From a virus: 47,711 nt of DNA. A model generated the notes under the pieces. It did not search any database. It was not told the origin of the DNA and was given only the letters and a program-made list of their open reading frames with translations. Positions 31,491 through 40,580 of this stretch are shown here, one piece after another (within the stretch, counting starts at the first letter, position 1; each line of letters begins with the position of its first letter). The position numbers and the translations under genes were made by a program. The stretch is taken from positions 1-47,711 of IMG/VR virus record IMGVR_UViG_3300042898_002545; one strand, 5' to 3'.

Positions 31491-32921
31491 ATGACAAACA
31501 ATGAATTAGACAACTTAGTAGAAAGCTTTTTAACTCCAAAGAAATCAAAAACTATGGAGCTTAAAGAGCTTTTTGCTCTATTTGATGAATTAAAGCTTAC
31601 TGAAGTGCAATTACAACCTATCTATCCTTCTGGTAAAGAAAAAGGATACGAAGCAGAAGAATCAAGTGTTCAATTCTTTTATCAAATATATAATGATACT
31701 TTAGCTACTAAAGTATCATCTGGTACAGACCCAATAGATAAAATTACAAATTTTGTAAATTTTGTAAATGAATTAAAGAAAGAAGAAGCATCAGAACAGC
31801 CAACAAACTTATCTTATGCTTTAGCAACTATATTATTTACTACTTCATTACACAAGATGATAGAAGATTTCCTACCAGATACTCCTTCTTCTGCTGGTTT
31901 TTTCTTTGAAAAGTTCATTAACTTATTGTTTAAAACTGGAACTGTATCAACTGAGAATTCTATTAATCCATTTCCTATTCAAGATATAGAAGTAGAAATG
32001 GAAGGTAAACCTTATTACTTATCTTTAAAACTTGTTAAAAGTAAAAGTATTACAGGTTCAATCGGTAATATGTTGAAGTTTTTTGAAAACGCATACACCA
32101 AGCTATATTCAGCAGGAAATCATAAATTTTCTTTAGTTAATTTTGATGAACAAGGAAACCCAACAACATTAAATTCTCCTTTAGATAAGAAAATTATTTA
32201 TATTATTGCAAATAAAGCTGTTGAAACAAGAGGTGAAGTTTCAGCAAATGTTATTATTTTTAATATGTTTGAATTTAATTTTGAACAATTTCTTAATATG
32301 TTAGGAAAGGATAGAGCAGAAAAATATAACAATTATTTAAAAAATCCTGCATTTGTTAAAAATAAACTGAAACAATTAAAAGACGAAATATCCTTAATAG
32401 AAGCAGAAATTGATAGAGAAGAAACAACAGAATCATTTTTCGATACAGGAAGTGAAGAATCTGATGTTGAAGAATATGAAAAAAGCTATAATCAAGCTGC
32501 TATTTCTTCAACAAGAGATAAAATAGAGGTTCTTTATAATAAACTGGCTGCTTTAAACGCAGAATATGTTAAAATATCAGAAGAAGATGTAGGTTCTGGT
32601 TCTACAGCAGCCTCTTTGCAATTTAGTTTTAATGTAGAAACATTAAAAGCTAATTCTAAATCAAAAGAAGGTTTAACATTATCAATGCGCCCAAATGAGC
32701 GTGATACTATTTTGAATAAAAATAAAAAGATCTTTGATGAAAAAATTGAATTAATTTTAAAAGAAGCTGGTTTGATTAACTACAAAGTTAATAATTATTT
32801 CTTATCTTTGAACAACGAAGAGATGGACGAGCAACAAATTGCAAAGTTAGGTAATGAAGCTTATTCTTCTGCAAAAGAATTAGAAACTAATCTTGGTTCT
32901 AAAATTGGTTTAAAGACTTGA
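31491..32921 (+). CDS. Possible virion nuclease-like protein
   Basis: 476 aa. The N-terminus contains LVESFL (LVE at 9-11), a tag-like site. A region with GFFFEKFINLLF (E140), then QDIEVEM (D165) and LSLKLV (K180), has the spacing of a PD-(D/E)xK nuclease core, although the residue two before Lys is Ser rather than Glu/Asp. Residues about 290-390 are charged helices likely to be coiled coil. The weak RBS and the ACTATTTA just upstream are noted separately. Nuclease activity is tentative; a structural role is possible. Confidence 0.4.
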   Translation: MTNNELDNLVESFLTPKKSKTMELKELFALFDELKLTEVQLQPIYPSGKEKGYEAEESSVQFFYQIYNDTLATKVSSGTDPIDKITNFVNFVNELKKEEASEQPTNLSYALATILFTTSLHKMIEDFLPDTPSSAGFFFEKFINLLFKTGTVSTENSINPFPIQDIEVEMEGKPYYLSLKLVKSKSITGSIGNMLKFFENAYTKLYSAGNHKFSLVNFDEQGNPTTLNSPLDKKIIYIIANKAVETRGEVSANVIIFNMFEFNFEQFLNMLGKDRAEKYNNYLKNPAFVKNKLKQLKDEISLIEAEIDREETTESFFDTGSEESDVEEYEKSYNQAAISSTRDKIEVLYNKLAALNAEYVKISEEDVGSGSTAASLQFSFNVETLKANSKSKEGLTLSMRPNERDTILNKNKKIFDEKIELILKEAGLINYKVNNYFLSLNNEEMDEQQIAKLGNEAYSSAKELETNLGSKIGLKT

Positions 32922-32945
32922 CAATAACCAATAAAAGATTATAAT
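32918..32945 (+). promoter_or_regulatory. Consensus sigma70 promoter for groEL
   Basis: TTGACA (32918-32923, overlapping the previous stop), 16-base spacer, TATAAT (32940-32945): both hexamers are perfect. 21 bases before the groEL ATG. The strongest promoter in the window. Confidence 0.8.
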
Positions 32946-32966
32946 ACCTCTACATACGGAGTTTTG

Positions 32967-34535
32967 ATGAGTAAACAGTATTGTGATGGACGCTCCTTGT
33001 CCGAAGCATTATTGAAGGGTGCTAATGTATTGGCAGATAATGTATCTTCCACATTAGGCCCAAGAGGAAGAAATGTAATTCTTCAAGAAAAAGGAAAAAC
33101 ACCAATCATTACAAAAGATGGTGTAACTGTAGCAAATTTTGTTGAGTTGTCTGACCCATTTGAGAATTTGGGAGCACAAGTAATAAAGCAAGCATCACAA
33201 CAAACTGCTGCCCTTGCTGGTGACGGAACTACTACATCAGTCGTTCTTTCGCGTGCCATTCTTCGTGAAGCACAACGCTATTTGACCTCTGGCGTTTCTC
33301 CTATTGAACTTAAGAGAGGCATCGATAAAGCTGTTGAAGCAATCGTTGAGAGAATTGGAGAAATTGCAAAACCAATTTCCTCAGAAGAAGATATTGAACA
33401 CGTTGCATCTATCTCTGCAAACAACGATAGAACAATTGGTAAGTTAATTGCTACTGCGGTAGATAAGGTAGGTAAAGATGGTTCGATCACTATTGAAGAA
33501 GCACGGTCTGTCGATACTTCTCTTGACATTGTTGAAGGTTTCCGTTTCGATTCGGGATACCTCGCTGGTGCGTTCATCAATGACGAAAGACGGGGTGTAG
33601 TAAAATACGAAGACCCTTACATTCTTGTAACAGACCGTAAATTTGATTCTGTTCAAGATATGCTTCCTGTTCTTGAACTTATTGCAAGAGAGGGTAAACC
33701 ATTTGTAATTGTTGCAGATGAAATTGAAGGTCAAGCCCTTGCTGCTCTTATTATGAATGCGATGAGAGGAACAATGAAGGTTGCTGCTGTAAAGGCTCCA
33801 CGTTATGGTGAAGAACGCCGCAACATCATGAAAGACCTTGCAATCTCTGTTGGGGCTACATTCATTGCTACAGAGAATGGCACCAAAATGTCTGATGTAA
33901 AACTCAAAGATTTTGGTCGTGCAAAGAAGATTGAAATTGCTAAAGGTTTGACTACTATTGTAGGTGGTTATGGTTCTATGGAAGATGTTGATAGACAAAT
34001 CGACATTATCAAAGCAGAACTACAACAAACCGAATCAATTTATGAATGCGAGAGACTTCAAGAAAGAATCACTCGTCTTGCTTCTGGTATTGCAATTATT
34101 CGCGTAGGTGCAGCAACAGAAGTAGAAATGATCGAGAAGAAACACCGTATTGAAGATGCTCTAGAAGCCGTCCGTAGTGCCCAACAAGAAGGCATAGTTC
34201 CAGGTGGTGGTGTAGCTCTCATTAGAGCCACACAACGTCTTGAAGTGGCTACAGACAACGAGGAGCAAGCATTAGGAGTCAAGATAGTGTTGAAGGCAGC
34301 AGAAGAGCCTGTTAGACAGATGGCAATGAATGCTGGTGAATCCCCAGACCTTATAGTAAGTTTGATTAAGTCAGAAGTATTTGAGGCTGGATACGATTTC
34401 TTGAAGCGTGATGTAATTATGATGGTCAAGAACGGTATTATTGATCCTGCAAAAGTTACAAGATGTGCTATACAAAATGCGGCATCAGCGGCAGGAACTT
34501 TAATTACAACTAATTATTCTATTGTTCAACAATAA
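32967..34535 (+). CDS. groEL: Chaperonin GroEL (Hsp60, group I)
   Basis: 522 aa, close to E. coli GroEL (548 aa). ATPase motifs are intact: TLGPRGRNV near 28-37, KDGVTVA near 50, AGDGTTT near 84-90 and the catalytic Asp of RIEDAL near 390. Apical and intermediate domains align throughout. The flexible Gly-Gly-Met tail of bacterial GroEL is missing (the protein ends SIVQQ). ATG 32967 follows GGAG; an in-frame TTG at 32964 is less likely. Probably folds the phage's own large virion proteins with the GroES-like protein at 15455. CGT/CGC codons and a consensus promoter imply high expression. Confidence 0.95.
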   Translation: MSKQYCDGRSLSEALLKGANVLADNVSSTLGPRGRNVILQEKGKTPIITKDGVTVANFVELSDPFENLGAQVIKQASQQTAALAGDGTTTSVVLSRAILREAQRYLTSGVSPIELKRGIDKAVEAIVERIGEIAKPISSEEDIEHVASISANNDRTIGKLIATAVDKVGKDGSITIEEARSVDTSLDIVEGFRFDSGYLAGAFINDERRGVVKYEDPYILVTDRKFDSVQDMLPVLELIAREGKPFVIVADEIEGQALAALIMNAMRGTMKVAAVKAPRYGEERRNIMKDLAISVGATFIATENGTKMSDVKLKDFGRAKKIEIAKGLTTIVGGYGSMEDVDRQIDIIKAELQQTESIYECERLQERITRLASGIAIIRVGAATEVEMIEKKHRIEDALEAVRSAQQEGIVPGGGVALIRATQRLEVATDNEEQALGVKIVLKAAEEPVRQMAMNAGESPDLIVSLIKSEVFEAGYDFLKRDVIMMVKNGIIDPAKVTRCAIQNAASAAGTLITTNYSIVQQ

Positions 34536-34559
34536 TACTAATTATTGTTAGTATTATTG
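34530..34559 (+). terminator. Hairpin after groEL
   Basis: Perfect 12-bp inverted repeat CAATAATACTAA / TTAGTATTATTG with a 6-base loop, beginning at the groEL stop. It is A/T-rich and lacks a T-run, so it may be an mRNA 3'-end stabiliser rather than a strong terminator. Confidence 0.5.
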
Positions 34560-34579
34560 TTGTTATGGAGGATGTATAA

Positions 34580-34870
34580 ATGGCTACTGGTGCTGAACTT
34601 AATGAGTTAAAGGAAGCCATAACGGCCCTTGACAAGAAAGTTGATAGAATGTTAAGTTCTATTGATAATCTAAAAGAGAAACAGGACGATGTAGCCAAAG
34701 ACATTTCTAAAATAAAAGAAGCAGTGTACCACCCAGATGATGGTATTTACGCAAGACTTAAAGTTATTGAAACTTGGAAAGAAAACCAAACAAAAGCAAC
34801 TTGGATTGGAATAACAGCAATAATAGGTCTTGCTGTTAAACAACTTTGGGATTTATTAATACAACACTAG
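34580..34870 (+). CDS. Coiled-coil protein with C-terminal membrane segment
   Basis: 96 aa. Residues about 5-50 are a heptad-rich coiled coil (LNELKEAITALDKKVDRML...). A short DDGIYARLKVIETWKENQ linker and a hydrophobic segment at about 73-93 (WIGITAIIGLAVKQLWDLL) follow. This layout matches small phage proteins of the XhlA/haemolysin type that work with holins, so a lysis or membrane role is possible. GGAGG precedes the ATG. Confidence 0.6.
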   Translation: MATGAELNELKEAITALDKKVDRMLSSIDNLKEKQDDVAKDISKIKEAVYHPDDGIYARLKVIETWKENQTKATWIGITAIIGLAVKQLWDLLIQH

Positions 34871-34879
34871 AGGTGTTAA

Positions 34880-35167
34880 TTGAAAGTTAAAATTTCTTAT
34901 ACTGTAGAACTTGATGATGTACCAAGACAAGTTCGTATGTTTTTGATTGATAAAGACGTTTCTACAATAACAAGAGAATACGATAATCTCCTAAAACTTA
35001 TTGATGATTCTAGTATTGACCAAGCTCTTCACGAAATTGATGTATTTAGGCGTAATCTAGCATCAATCGATCAAAAGTTAGATGATGCACAGTCTATCCT
35101 TGACGGATACATGAGAGCAAGATACGGTAATAGTAACGAAACGGAAGAAGATGTATCGAAAGAGTAG
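34880..35167 (+). CDS. Unknown helical protein
   Basis: 95 aa. TTG start at 34880 with AGAGG 6 bases upstream. An N-terminal strand is followed by helices with coiled-coil character (HEIDVFRRNLASIDQKLDDAQSIL). Overlaps the next gene by 17 bases. Confidence 0.5.
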   Translation: MKVKISYTVELDDVPRQVRMFLIDKDVSTITREYDNLLKLIDDSSIDQALHEIDVFRRNLASIDQKLDDAQSILDGYMRARYGNSNETEEDVSKE

Positions 35168-35372
35168 TTATGAAGTTGGTGAGCCTGTTAAGATTCCCGC
35201 TTCTGTAGAGCTTTTTCATCCTTCAATCGATTCTGCTTATGACTATAGACGAACCGAAGCACCAGAGATAGGTTGGGTTGTCGAAGATAGTTATACACAT
35301 ATCAAAGTCCTTACAAACGACAACATTGTATGGGACACAGATAAACTTAACATTTACACATATGGAGAATAA
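35151..35372 (+). CDS. Unknown small protein
   Basis: 73 aa, beta-rich, with a GEPVKIPASVELFHPS opening that suggests a small barrel. Starts inside the previous gene. No family recognised. Confidence 0.45.
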   Translation: MYRKSSYEVGEPVKIPASVELFHPSIDSAYDYRRTEAPEIGWVVEDSYTHIKVLTNDNIVWDTDKLNIYTYGE

Positions 35373-35373
35373 A

Positions 35374-35658
35374 ATGGTACGACTAACCGAAATTGTTGAA
35401 GAAAATATGGCTACTAGCTTTAATGTTAGGTCAGTTTTTGTTAATCCTACTCATGTTGTTATGGTGAGAGAGGATAGTAGAATTAGGGGACTTCTTGCCG
35501 AGGGTAAACTTTCACATCTTGGTGTAGACCCAAATATGCAGTTTAGCAGAATTACTGTTCGTGGTGGTTCTGGAAACTACGAGATTACAGTTATGGGTTC
35601 TTCCGATATGGTTTATGAGAAGATTCAGACTTCAACTAAAACACTACTAAAGGGGTGA
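35374..35658 (+). CDS. Unknown small protein
   Basis: 94 aa. ATG 35374 is chosen for GGAG 6 bases upstream; an in-frame ATG at 35362 and earlier ones lie inside the previous gene. It reads as an alpha/beta sequence (FNVRSVFVNPTHVVMVREDSR...FSRITVRGGSGNYEITVMGS). The layout recalls small phage proteins of unknown role. Confidence 0.5.
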   Translation: MVRLTEIVEENMATSFNVRSVFVNPTHVVMVREDSRIRGLLAEGKLSHLGVDPNMQFSRITVRGGSGNYEITVMGSSDMVYEKIQTSTKTLLKG

Positions 35659-35661
35659 CAG

Positions 35662-35868
35662 ATGCTATGGACCGTGATAGGGTATAGACTAGAGTTTGAT
35701 GATAAAACTTTGAAAGAGTTTCCTTTTACAAAAACTTTTTATGGTTCTCATGATGGTATGAAAGCTATTGAAGATGCCACAAAATTGTTTAAAGAGAATA
35801 AAGTTATGGTTGTTGCAGTTGTAGCTGGCGACCACAAAACATCAACTTACATTAAAAACCACAAATAG
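35662..35868 (+). CDS. Unknown small protein
   Basis: 68 aa alpha/beta protein (MLWTVIGYRLEF...GMKAIEDATKLFKENKVMVVAVVAG). It follows the previous gene by 3 bases. The RBS, GGGGTGA just before the stop-start junction, is adequate. Function unknown. Confidence 0.5.
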   Translation: MLWTVIGYRLEFDDKTLKEFPFTKTFYGSHDGMKAIEDATKLFKENKVMVVAVVAGDHKTSTYIKNHK

Positions 35869-35876
35869 GAGTATTT

Positions 35877-36470
35877 ATGGCGTGGCCTAAAGGCGTCCCT
35901 CGTAAAAAGAAAGTAGATACTGAACCCAAACCACAAACAACAGAAACAGAAGTAAAAGCGGAAGCACCAAAGAAAGAGCGAAAGCCAAGAGTCGCAAAAG
36001 AAAAGAAAGAAGAAGTTTCTTATGCAGTTGACGAAGATACTGTAGAAATTCGTAAAAAACTTGATGAACATACCCTTGACCCATTTATACCAATTACGGT
36101 TGATAAGATTGAATGCGAATTTGTTCATCTAACTCAATGGATGGGCCTTATTCCAGAAACTGGTTCCGAAACAAGGGGTGGGCGTTATTCTGGTTCGCAT
36201 TTTCCAGTAAAAGGATGCAATCAAACTGTTTGGCCTGTTCTCGCTTATATCAAGACTGACCTTGATAAGTACCGTGAAGCAGGTTATGATGATAAGACAA
36301 TCTACGCTGGTTGCATCAACTACCTGTCTGGTATAACGGCAGGTAAGAAAAAGAAGTATGGTAATCTATTCCCCTATACCTTTTCAATTAAGGAAGATAA
36401 GATTATTGCTACTTTCGTGACCGATGATAGAAAGAATAAGAATTTTTGGTCAGAAGGAGTTATTAGATGA
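35877..36470 (+). CDS. Protein with basic AT-hook-like N-terminal tail
   Basis: 197 aa. Residues 1-50 are Lys/Pro/Glu-rich and start WPKGVPRKKK, resembling AT-hook-type DNA-contacting tails. Residues about 65-197 form an unrecognised globular domain (FIPITVDKIECEFVHLTQWMGL...GGRYSGSHFP...). AGGAG precedes the ATG. A DNA-associated role is possible from the tail only. Confidence 0.45.
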   Translation: MAWPKGVPRKKKVDTEPKPQTTETEVKAEAPKKERKPRVAKEKKEEVSYAVDEDTVEIRKKLDEHTLDPFIPITVDKIECEFVHLTQWMGLIPETGSETRGGRYSGSHFPVKGCNQTVWPVLAYIKTDLDKYREAGYDDKTIYAGCINYLSGITAGKKKKYGNLFPYTFSIKEDKIIATFVTDDRKNKNFWSEGVIR

Positions 36471-36850
36471 AATGTAATCAACAGCATATTGAAAAACCTT
36501 GGGGTTGGGAGAGCATTATTCAAGCAAATGAGCATTATGCTTTCAAGCGTATTCATATTGCCCCAGGTAAACGTTTATCTCTACAATATCATAAAGAGAA
36601 AATGGAAACCATCTATTGCCTTTCAGAAGAAGCAATTGTATGGACAAAGCGTTCAGAGAATGATACAGAGGCAAAGAAGATCACGCTCCGTTATGGAGAA
36701 GCCTTCCACATCATGCCAAACCAGATTCACCGTTTTGCGGCAGGGTTTTATCCTGTTGACCTAATGGAAGTATCTACACCACAACTTGATGATGTTGTCA
36801 GACTTGAAGATGATTATAACCGTATTGAAACTACAAAGGAGACAGAATGA
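36467..36850 (+). CDS. Cupin, sugar-phosphate isomerase type II-like
   Basis: 127 aa single cupin barrel. KPWGWE near residue 10, PGKRLSLQYH...KMETIY near 38-55 and PNQIHRFAA near 84 are the hallmark of the type II mannose-6-phosphate isomerase domain found at the C-terminus of ManC/AlgA, ending in DDVVRLEDDYNR. The metal-binding His and Glu are present. It may alter nucleotide-sugar or mannose-phosphate pools; the nucleotidyltransferase-like protein at 18029 could be a partner, which is speculative. Confidence 0.8.
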   Translation: MKCNQQHIEKPWGWESIIQANEHYAFKRIHIAPGKRLSLQYHKEKMETIYCLSEEAIVWTKRSENDTEAKKITLRYGEAFHIMPNQIHRFAAGFYPVDLMEVSTPQLDDVVRLEDDYNRIETTKETE

Positions 36851-37134
36851 CTTTTGCCCGTAACGCTATTGAGACTACCGATATTGATGATAATATCGAG
36901 GTAGACGTTAATCGTTCGTATTCCAGCTTTGGTGTTCGTATTGTTCGCAATAACACCAGCAAGCGTCGTCTTTCCAATCGAGTATCTGTTACTATTCCAG
37001 ACGGACGTAGTGAGAGTACTTTCCATCTTACTATTCGTGAGGCTAGGGCACTTCGTAATTTTCTTAATGAAAATCTTGAGGAATCCCTTGACTCTTCTTC
37101 AATGGTGTCTATGAGTATGCGTGAGGCGAGCTGA
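36847..37134 (+). CDS. Unknown small protein
   Basis: 95 aa. A beta-rich middle (SFGVRIVRNNTS...RVSVTIPDGRS) is followed by a helix (LTIREARALRNFLNENLEESL). Rich in CGT/CGC Arg codons like the early genes. Overlaps the cupin gene by 4 bases. Function unknown. Confidence 0.5.
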   Translation: MTFARNAIETTDIDDNIEVDVNRSYSSFGVRIVRNNTSKRRLSNRVSVTIPDGRSESTFHLTIREARALRNFLNENLEESLDSSSMVSMSMREAS

Positions 37135-37135
37135 A

Positions 37136-37546
37136 ATGGTTCGTCTTACTACAACACCTTATGGAGATAATATTAAAATGAATTTAGTTGAAGCACTTGA
37201 CCGTATTTACTCAGATGCTATTCCCCTTGCATCTTATCCAATCCCAAGAGTGTCACAAGGAAACATTGATTTTATTTATGACAGTAAAACGGGAGTATAT
37301 ACAGCAACCGTAGATGCTGCTGGTGCGGATAAGACAAAGTTTGATGTAAAGATTTCAAACGGAACTCTTATTGTATCTTATCCAAAGACAGAAGGTTTTC
37401 GTTGTCGGTCTTTCTCTTATACATTCTCAATTGGAAGAGGTGTCCGCGTTTCTGAGTCGAATGCAAGTTATGTAGATGGTGTTCTTACTGTTACAATTAA
37501 CACTACAGTTTCTAACCAGAACGCAACTACAATTCCAGTAAACTGA
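37136..37546 (+). CDS. Small heat shock protein (Hsp20/alpha-crystallin)
   Basis: 136 aa. The alpha-crystallin domain covers most of residues 45-125: YTATVDAAGADKTKFDVKISNGTLIVSYPK, then FSYTFSIGRGVRV and the ADGVLTVTI-type strand (VDGVLTVTI). Holdase chaperone preventing aggregation; T4-like cyanophages carry similar genes. ATG 37136 is used because GAGG lies 9 bases upstream and the previous gene stops just before. A terminator follows. Confidence 0.85.
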   Translation: MVRLTTTPYGDNIKMNLVEALDRIYSDAIPLASYPIPRVSQGNIDFIYDSKTGVYTATVDAAGADKTKFDVKISNGTLIVSYPKTEGFRCRSFSYTFSIGRGVRVSESNASYVDGVLTVTINTTVSNQNATTIPVN

Positions 37547-37566
37547 CTAATTAGTTAGTAAATAAG

Positions 37567-37600
37567 CCGCCAAGAGAACAAACTCTTGGCGGTTTTCTTT
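37567..37600 (+). terminator. Terminator after the Hsp20 gene
   Basis: Perfect 10-bp stem CCGCCAAGAG / CTCTTGGCGG with a 6-base loop, followed by TTTTCTTTT. It separates the preceding operon from the giant-paralogue operon. Confidence 0.9.
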
Positions 37601-37608
37601 TATCTAAA

Positions 37609-37616
37609 ACTATTTA
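37609..37616 (+). promoter_or_regulatory. Late-promoter-like motif ACTATTTA
   Basis: ACTATTTA lies between the Hsp20 terminator and the first giant-paralogue gene, 18 bases before its ATG and 7 before AAGG. It is the only promoter-like signal seen for the 9.6 kb operon. Confidence 0.5.
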
Positions 37617-37634
37617 CATCGTAAGGAAAATTCT

Positions 37635-40580
37635 ATGAAAAACTACGATAAATTATGGAAGAATTGGCAACAAAAAACAATCCTTAGCGAATTAAACAAA
37701 GATAATAGAAAAAAACTATTAAAGTACGTTGAAAAAACAATGACTAATCTTGGTTCTGATTCCTTAGATATTTTAACAAGAACTCCATTTAATTATGCAT
37801 TTGGTGATAAACTTAGAATAGTAATTCCATTAGAAGAAAACGTAGCATTAAAATTAACAGAACAAGTTGCATTATTGAAACTTACAGCAAATCAATTTTA
37901 TGAGAAAAAACATAAAGAAGGTTCAATTAATGATTATTTAGTATCGTTTAATGTTGCCGAAGAAACTGTACAACAATCAATAGAAGGTGGAAGAGAAACC
38001 AAAGAAGTTAAAATAAGAACTCCACAAATTGTTGTACGTTACCTAAATAAAATGAATCAATTAAAAACAGAAACTTTTCCATTAGGTAGGGCTTTTAATA
38101 AATTTAAGATGGATGAAGCAGCAAGATATTGGTCACAAGTACAAAGTGGATTGGTTACAAACGAGCAGTTAAGCAGACAACTGGAACACTTTGTAAGTAT
38201 GACTCCAGTAACAACACCAGAACACATTGCAGCATCAATAAGGTTTATGGGTGGTAGCACAGAGTCTTATTCTATTGTCGTTACAAGAAGCCCAATTGAT
38301 GTTGCTCGTATGTCGGACTTTTCAAACATTACCTCCTGCCATAGTCAAAAAGGCTCTTACTTCATTTGCGCTCTTGAAGAAGCCAAAAGAGGTGGAGCCG
38401 TTGCTTATGTAGTAAAAAATGAAGACGTTAAAAAATTAGAAGAAGAAGGAAGATTACAAGATTCAGAAATCTTCTTTGATGAAGAACATTTAAAAGAAAT
38501 AAGCAAGAATCAAAGAAGTAATGATCCAAATGCTCCTATGAGTTTTGACGATGATGAAGAAGAACAAACACAAACATCAATAGACAAAATTGTTCCAGTA
38601 TCGAGAATAAGAATCAGAAGAGTTATTGATTTAGAAAAACAAATGGAGTACATGGTTCCAGAAGAATCAGAGTATGGTACACAAATTTATAAGTTTCGTA
38701 AAGTTTTAGAACAATGGTGTGCTGACAAACAATCTTTTATGTTTGCTGGTGCAGATGGTAAACCTAATTTAGATTTTTCAGAAAAACTTTTATTTCTTAC
38801 TGGTGGCAGTTACCAAGATACACAAATTGAAGCACTATTCCGTTCATTATTAACAAATGTTTCTAAAGTTTTGGGAATCGACGAATCAGAAGTAAAAACT
38901 GCAAATATTGATTGGGAAGGTGTTGAAGATCCACTTGAAGATGCAACCGATTGTGAAAGAAATACAAATATTTATAGTGCAAGAGCTTATCACGTTAGAC
39001 TTAATAGTAATTTCTCAATGATAGAAACATTACCACAATGTAATGAAAACGATATTTTTACTGGTTATAGGGTTAAATTAAGATCTAATTTTGAACTTAG
39101 ATCACTTAATGTTGTGGAAGAGAAGAAAAGCGAATTAAGAATTAATGAAGATCAATTGCAAAAAATTAATAATGTTTTGTCTACATACACACAATTATTT
39201 GGAGAACTAAACATTAGAATTAATGGTACAACAGGATTGTCGCTTATTTTTACCAAACTATTAACAACAATAGATGATTTCAATGTTTACGACCAAAACT
39301 GCATTCTACAAACTCACCAACAAATGGCAATATTGTTGAGAAAAGTTCTAACTGAAATGGGTATTAGCAGACCAAGCCCATTATTGTCACAGAAAATTTA
39401 TAATTTACTTGCTGAAACAGAAGAAAACCAAAAGTTTAGTGTTGAGTTTGATCCAGAGACTGATTACCGTTTTATTTACAATACCGATACACAACCAGAA
39501 GCTTTAAACATGAGGTATAGAAATTGGTTTATGGGTCCACTAACAAGTATGAAGTCCTTACGTCCTACCTCTCAACTTTCTATGAACTTAGGGGCAAAGG
39601 CAATAGAAAAAGAAGGCGATCCTCTTGTTAAATTTCCAGAAGAAGCTTCCAAATTAATTAATTTAAACCCACAATCATTTAAAACAATTATGAACACAGC
39701 TTTGGGTTTGACTTATAGAGACTTAAATTCTATACTTCGTAAACGTGGTGGAACTAGCACAATGTTTGACGAGTTTACGTTAGGACAAGCAAATGTACCA
39801 TTAGAAGTTTATTTGGACCGTAGTATTACAATTGGAAACGGTGGACATTTAAGTTTTGATGCGTTTCTTACCGACAACAATAAAGGTATTAATTTAATAA
39901 TTCAAGGTTCTTGTTTATCTTCAAATACTGAAACTGGAACACTACAATTTGCTACTTTAGTTAATTGGATTAGCAATAATACTGAGCTTATTGAAGATAC
40001 GTTTTATAAACATCTTCTTGAACAAATAAACCAAGATAAAAAAGAAATTGCAAATGTTCTTCAAACTAATCCAAGACGAGAAAGTGAAACAGAAATGGAA
40101 CAACACCAGCAAGATGCAAAATTTGGTGGTAGTAAAGAAGAAATAGTTAGAGAAATACTTAGCAGAGTAGTATCTAACTATGGAGATCGTCTTATTGAAA
40201 TACCAGAATATGTTGTTGAAAACAAAGAACCTGCAATTAAATTTTATCCATCAGCATTTGGTATTTTAGGTCAATCAATAATTTATTTCCGTTATGGTGT
40301 ATTTACTGAAGAAAATACAGTAGCAGTTTCAGCAGTAACAAATTTAAATAAAGTTTTCTTTACCAAAGTAATAAAAGATGTTAATTTTCCTCTAACAGCA
40401 GAACAAACAGCAGCATTTTTTGATGGGTTCGTTGAGGAAATAAGAAAGAAAGTTCTCGGACCTTATTATTACATTCTTGAAGATGAAAAGCCACAAGTAA
40501 AAGAAAGTAAAGTAATAAACAAGAAACTGCTTCGCGAGAAACTAATTAGATGGTACAGAAGGAACAAAAATGAGCAATAA
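37635..40580 (+). CDS. Giant virion-type paralogue 1 (SCHS domain)
   Basis: 981 aa. Tag-like N-terminus (LWKNWQQKTILSE, LSE at 17-19) and basic amphipathic C-terminus (KLLREKLIRWYRRN). Residues 51-66 (PFNYAFGDKLRIV) are shared with its two neighbours. The common core at about 212-330 has TRSPIDVARMSD, then S-C235-H236-S, YFICALEEA, GGAVAYVV, EIFFDEE and PVSRIRIRRV. The conserved Cys-His suggests an enzyme site, but no family is recognised. The remaining ~600 residues diverge. A packaged internal protein is inferred from the tags. Overlaps the next gene by 11 bases. Confidence 0.6.
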   Translation: MKNYDKLWKNWQQKTILSELNKDNRKKLLKYVEKTMTNLGSDSLDILTRTPFNYAFGDKLRIVIPLEENVALKLTEQVALLKLTANQFYEKKHKEGSINDYLVSFNVAEETVQQSIEGGRETKEVKIRTPQIVVRYLNKMNQLKTETFPLGRAFNKFKMDEAARYWSQVQSGLVTNEQLSRQLEHFVSMTPVTTPEHIAASIRFMGGSTESYSIVVTRSPIDVARMSDFSNITSCHSQKGSYFICALEEAKRGGAVAYVVKNEDVKKLEEEGRLQDSEIFFDEEHLKEISKNQRSNDPNAPMSFDDDEEEQTQTSIDKIVPVSRIRIRRVIDLEKQMEYMVPEESEYGTQIYKFRKVLEQWCADKQSFMFAGADGKPNLDFSEKLLFLTGGSYQDTQIEALFRSLLTNVSKVLGIDESEVKTANIDWEGVEDPLEDATDCERNTNIYSARAYHVRLNSNFSMIETLPQCNENDIFTGYRVKLRSNFELRSLNVVEEKKSELRINEDQLQKINNVLSTYTQLFGELNIRINGTTGLSLIFTKLLTTIDDFNVYDQNCILQTHQQMAILLRKVLTEMGISRPSPLLSQKIYNLLAETEENQKFSVEFDPETDYRFIYNTDTQPEALNMRYRNWFMGPLTSMKSLRPTSQLSMNLGAKAIEKEGDPLVKFPEEASKLINLNPQSFKTIMNTALGLTYRDLNSILRKRGGTSTMFDEFTLGQANVPLEVYLDRSITIGNGGHLSFDAFLTDNNKGINLIIQGSCLSSNTETGTLQFATLVNWISNNTELIEDTFYKHLLEQINQDKKEIANVLQTNPRRESETEMEQHQQDAKFGGSKEEIVREILSRVVSNYGDRLIEIPEYVVENKEPAIKFYPSAFGILGQSIIYFRYGVFTEENTVAVSAVTNLNKVFFTKVIKDVNFPLTAEQTAAFFDGFVEEIRKKVLGPYYYILEDEKPQVKESKVINKKLLREKLIRWYRRNKNEQ

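Noticed and set aside
33444-33998. Antisense open frames opposite groEL
   Set aside because: By-product of groEL codon bias; the residues are low-information and no start signal is seen.
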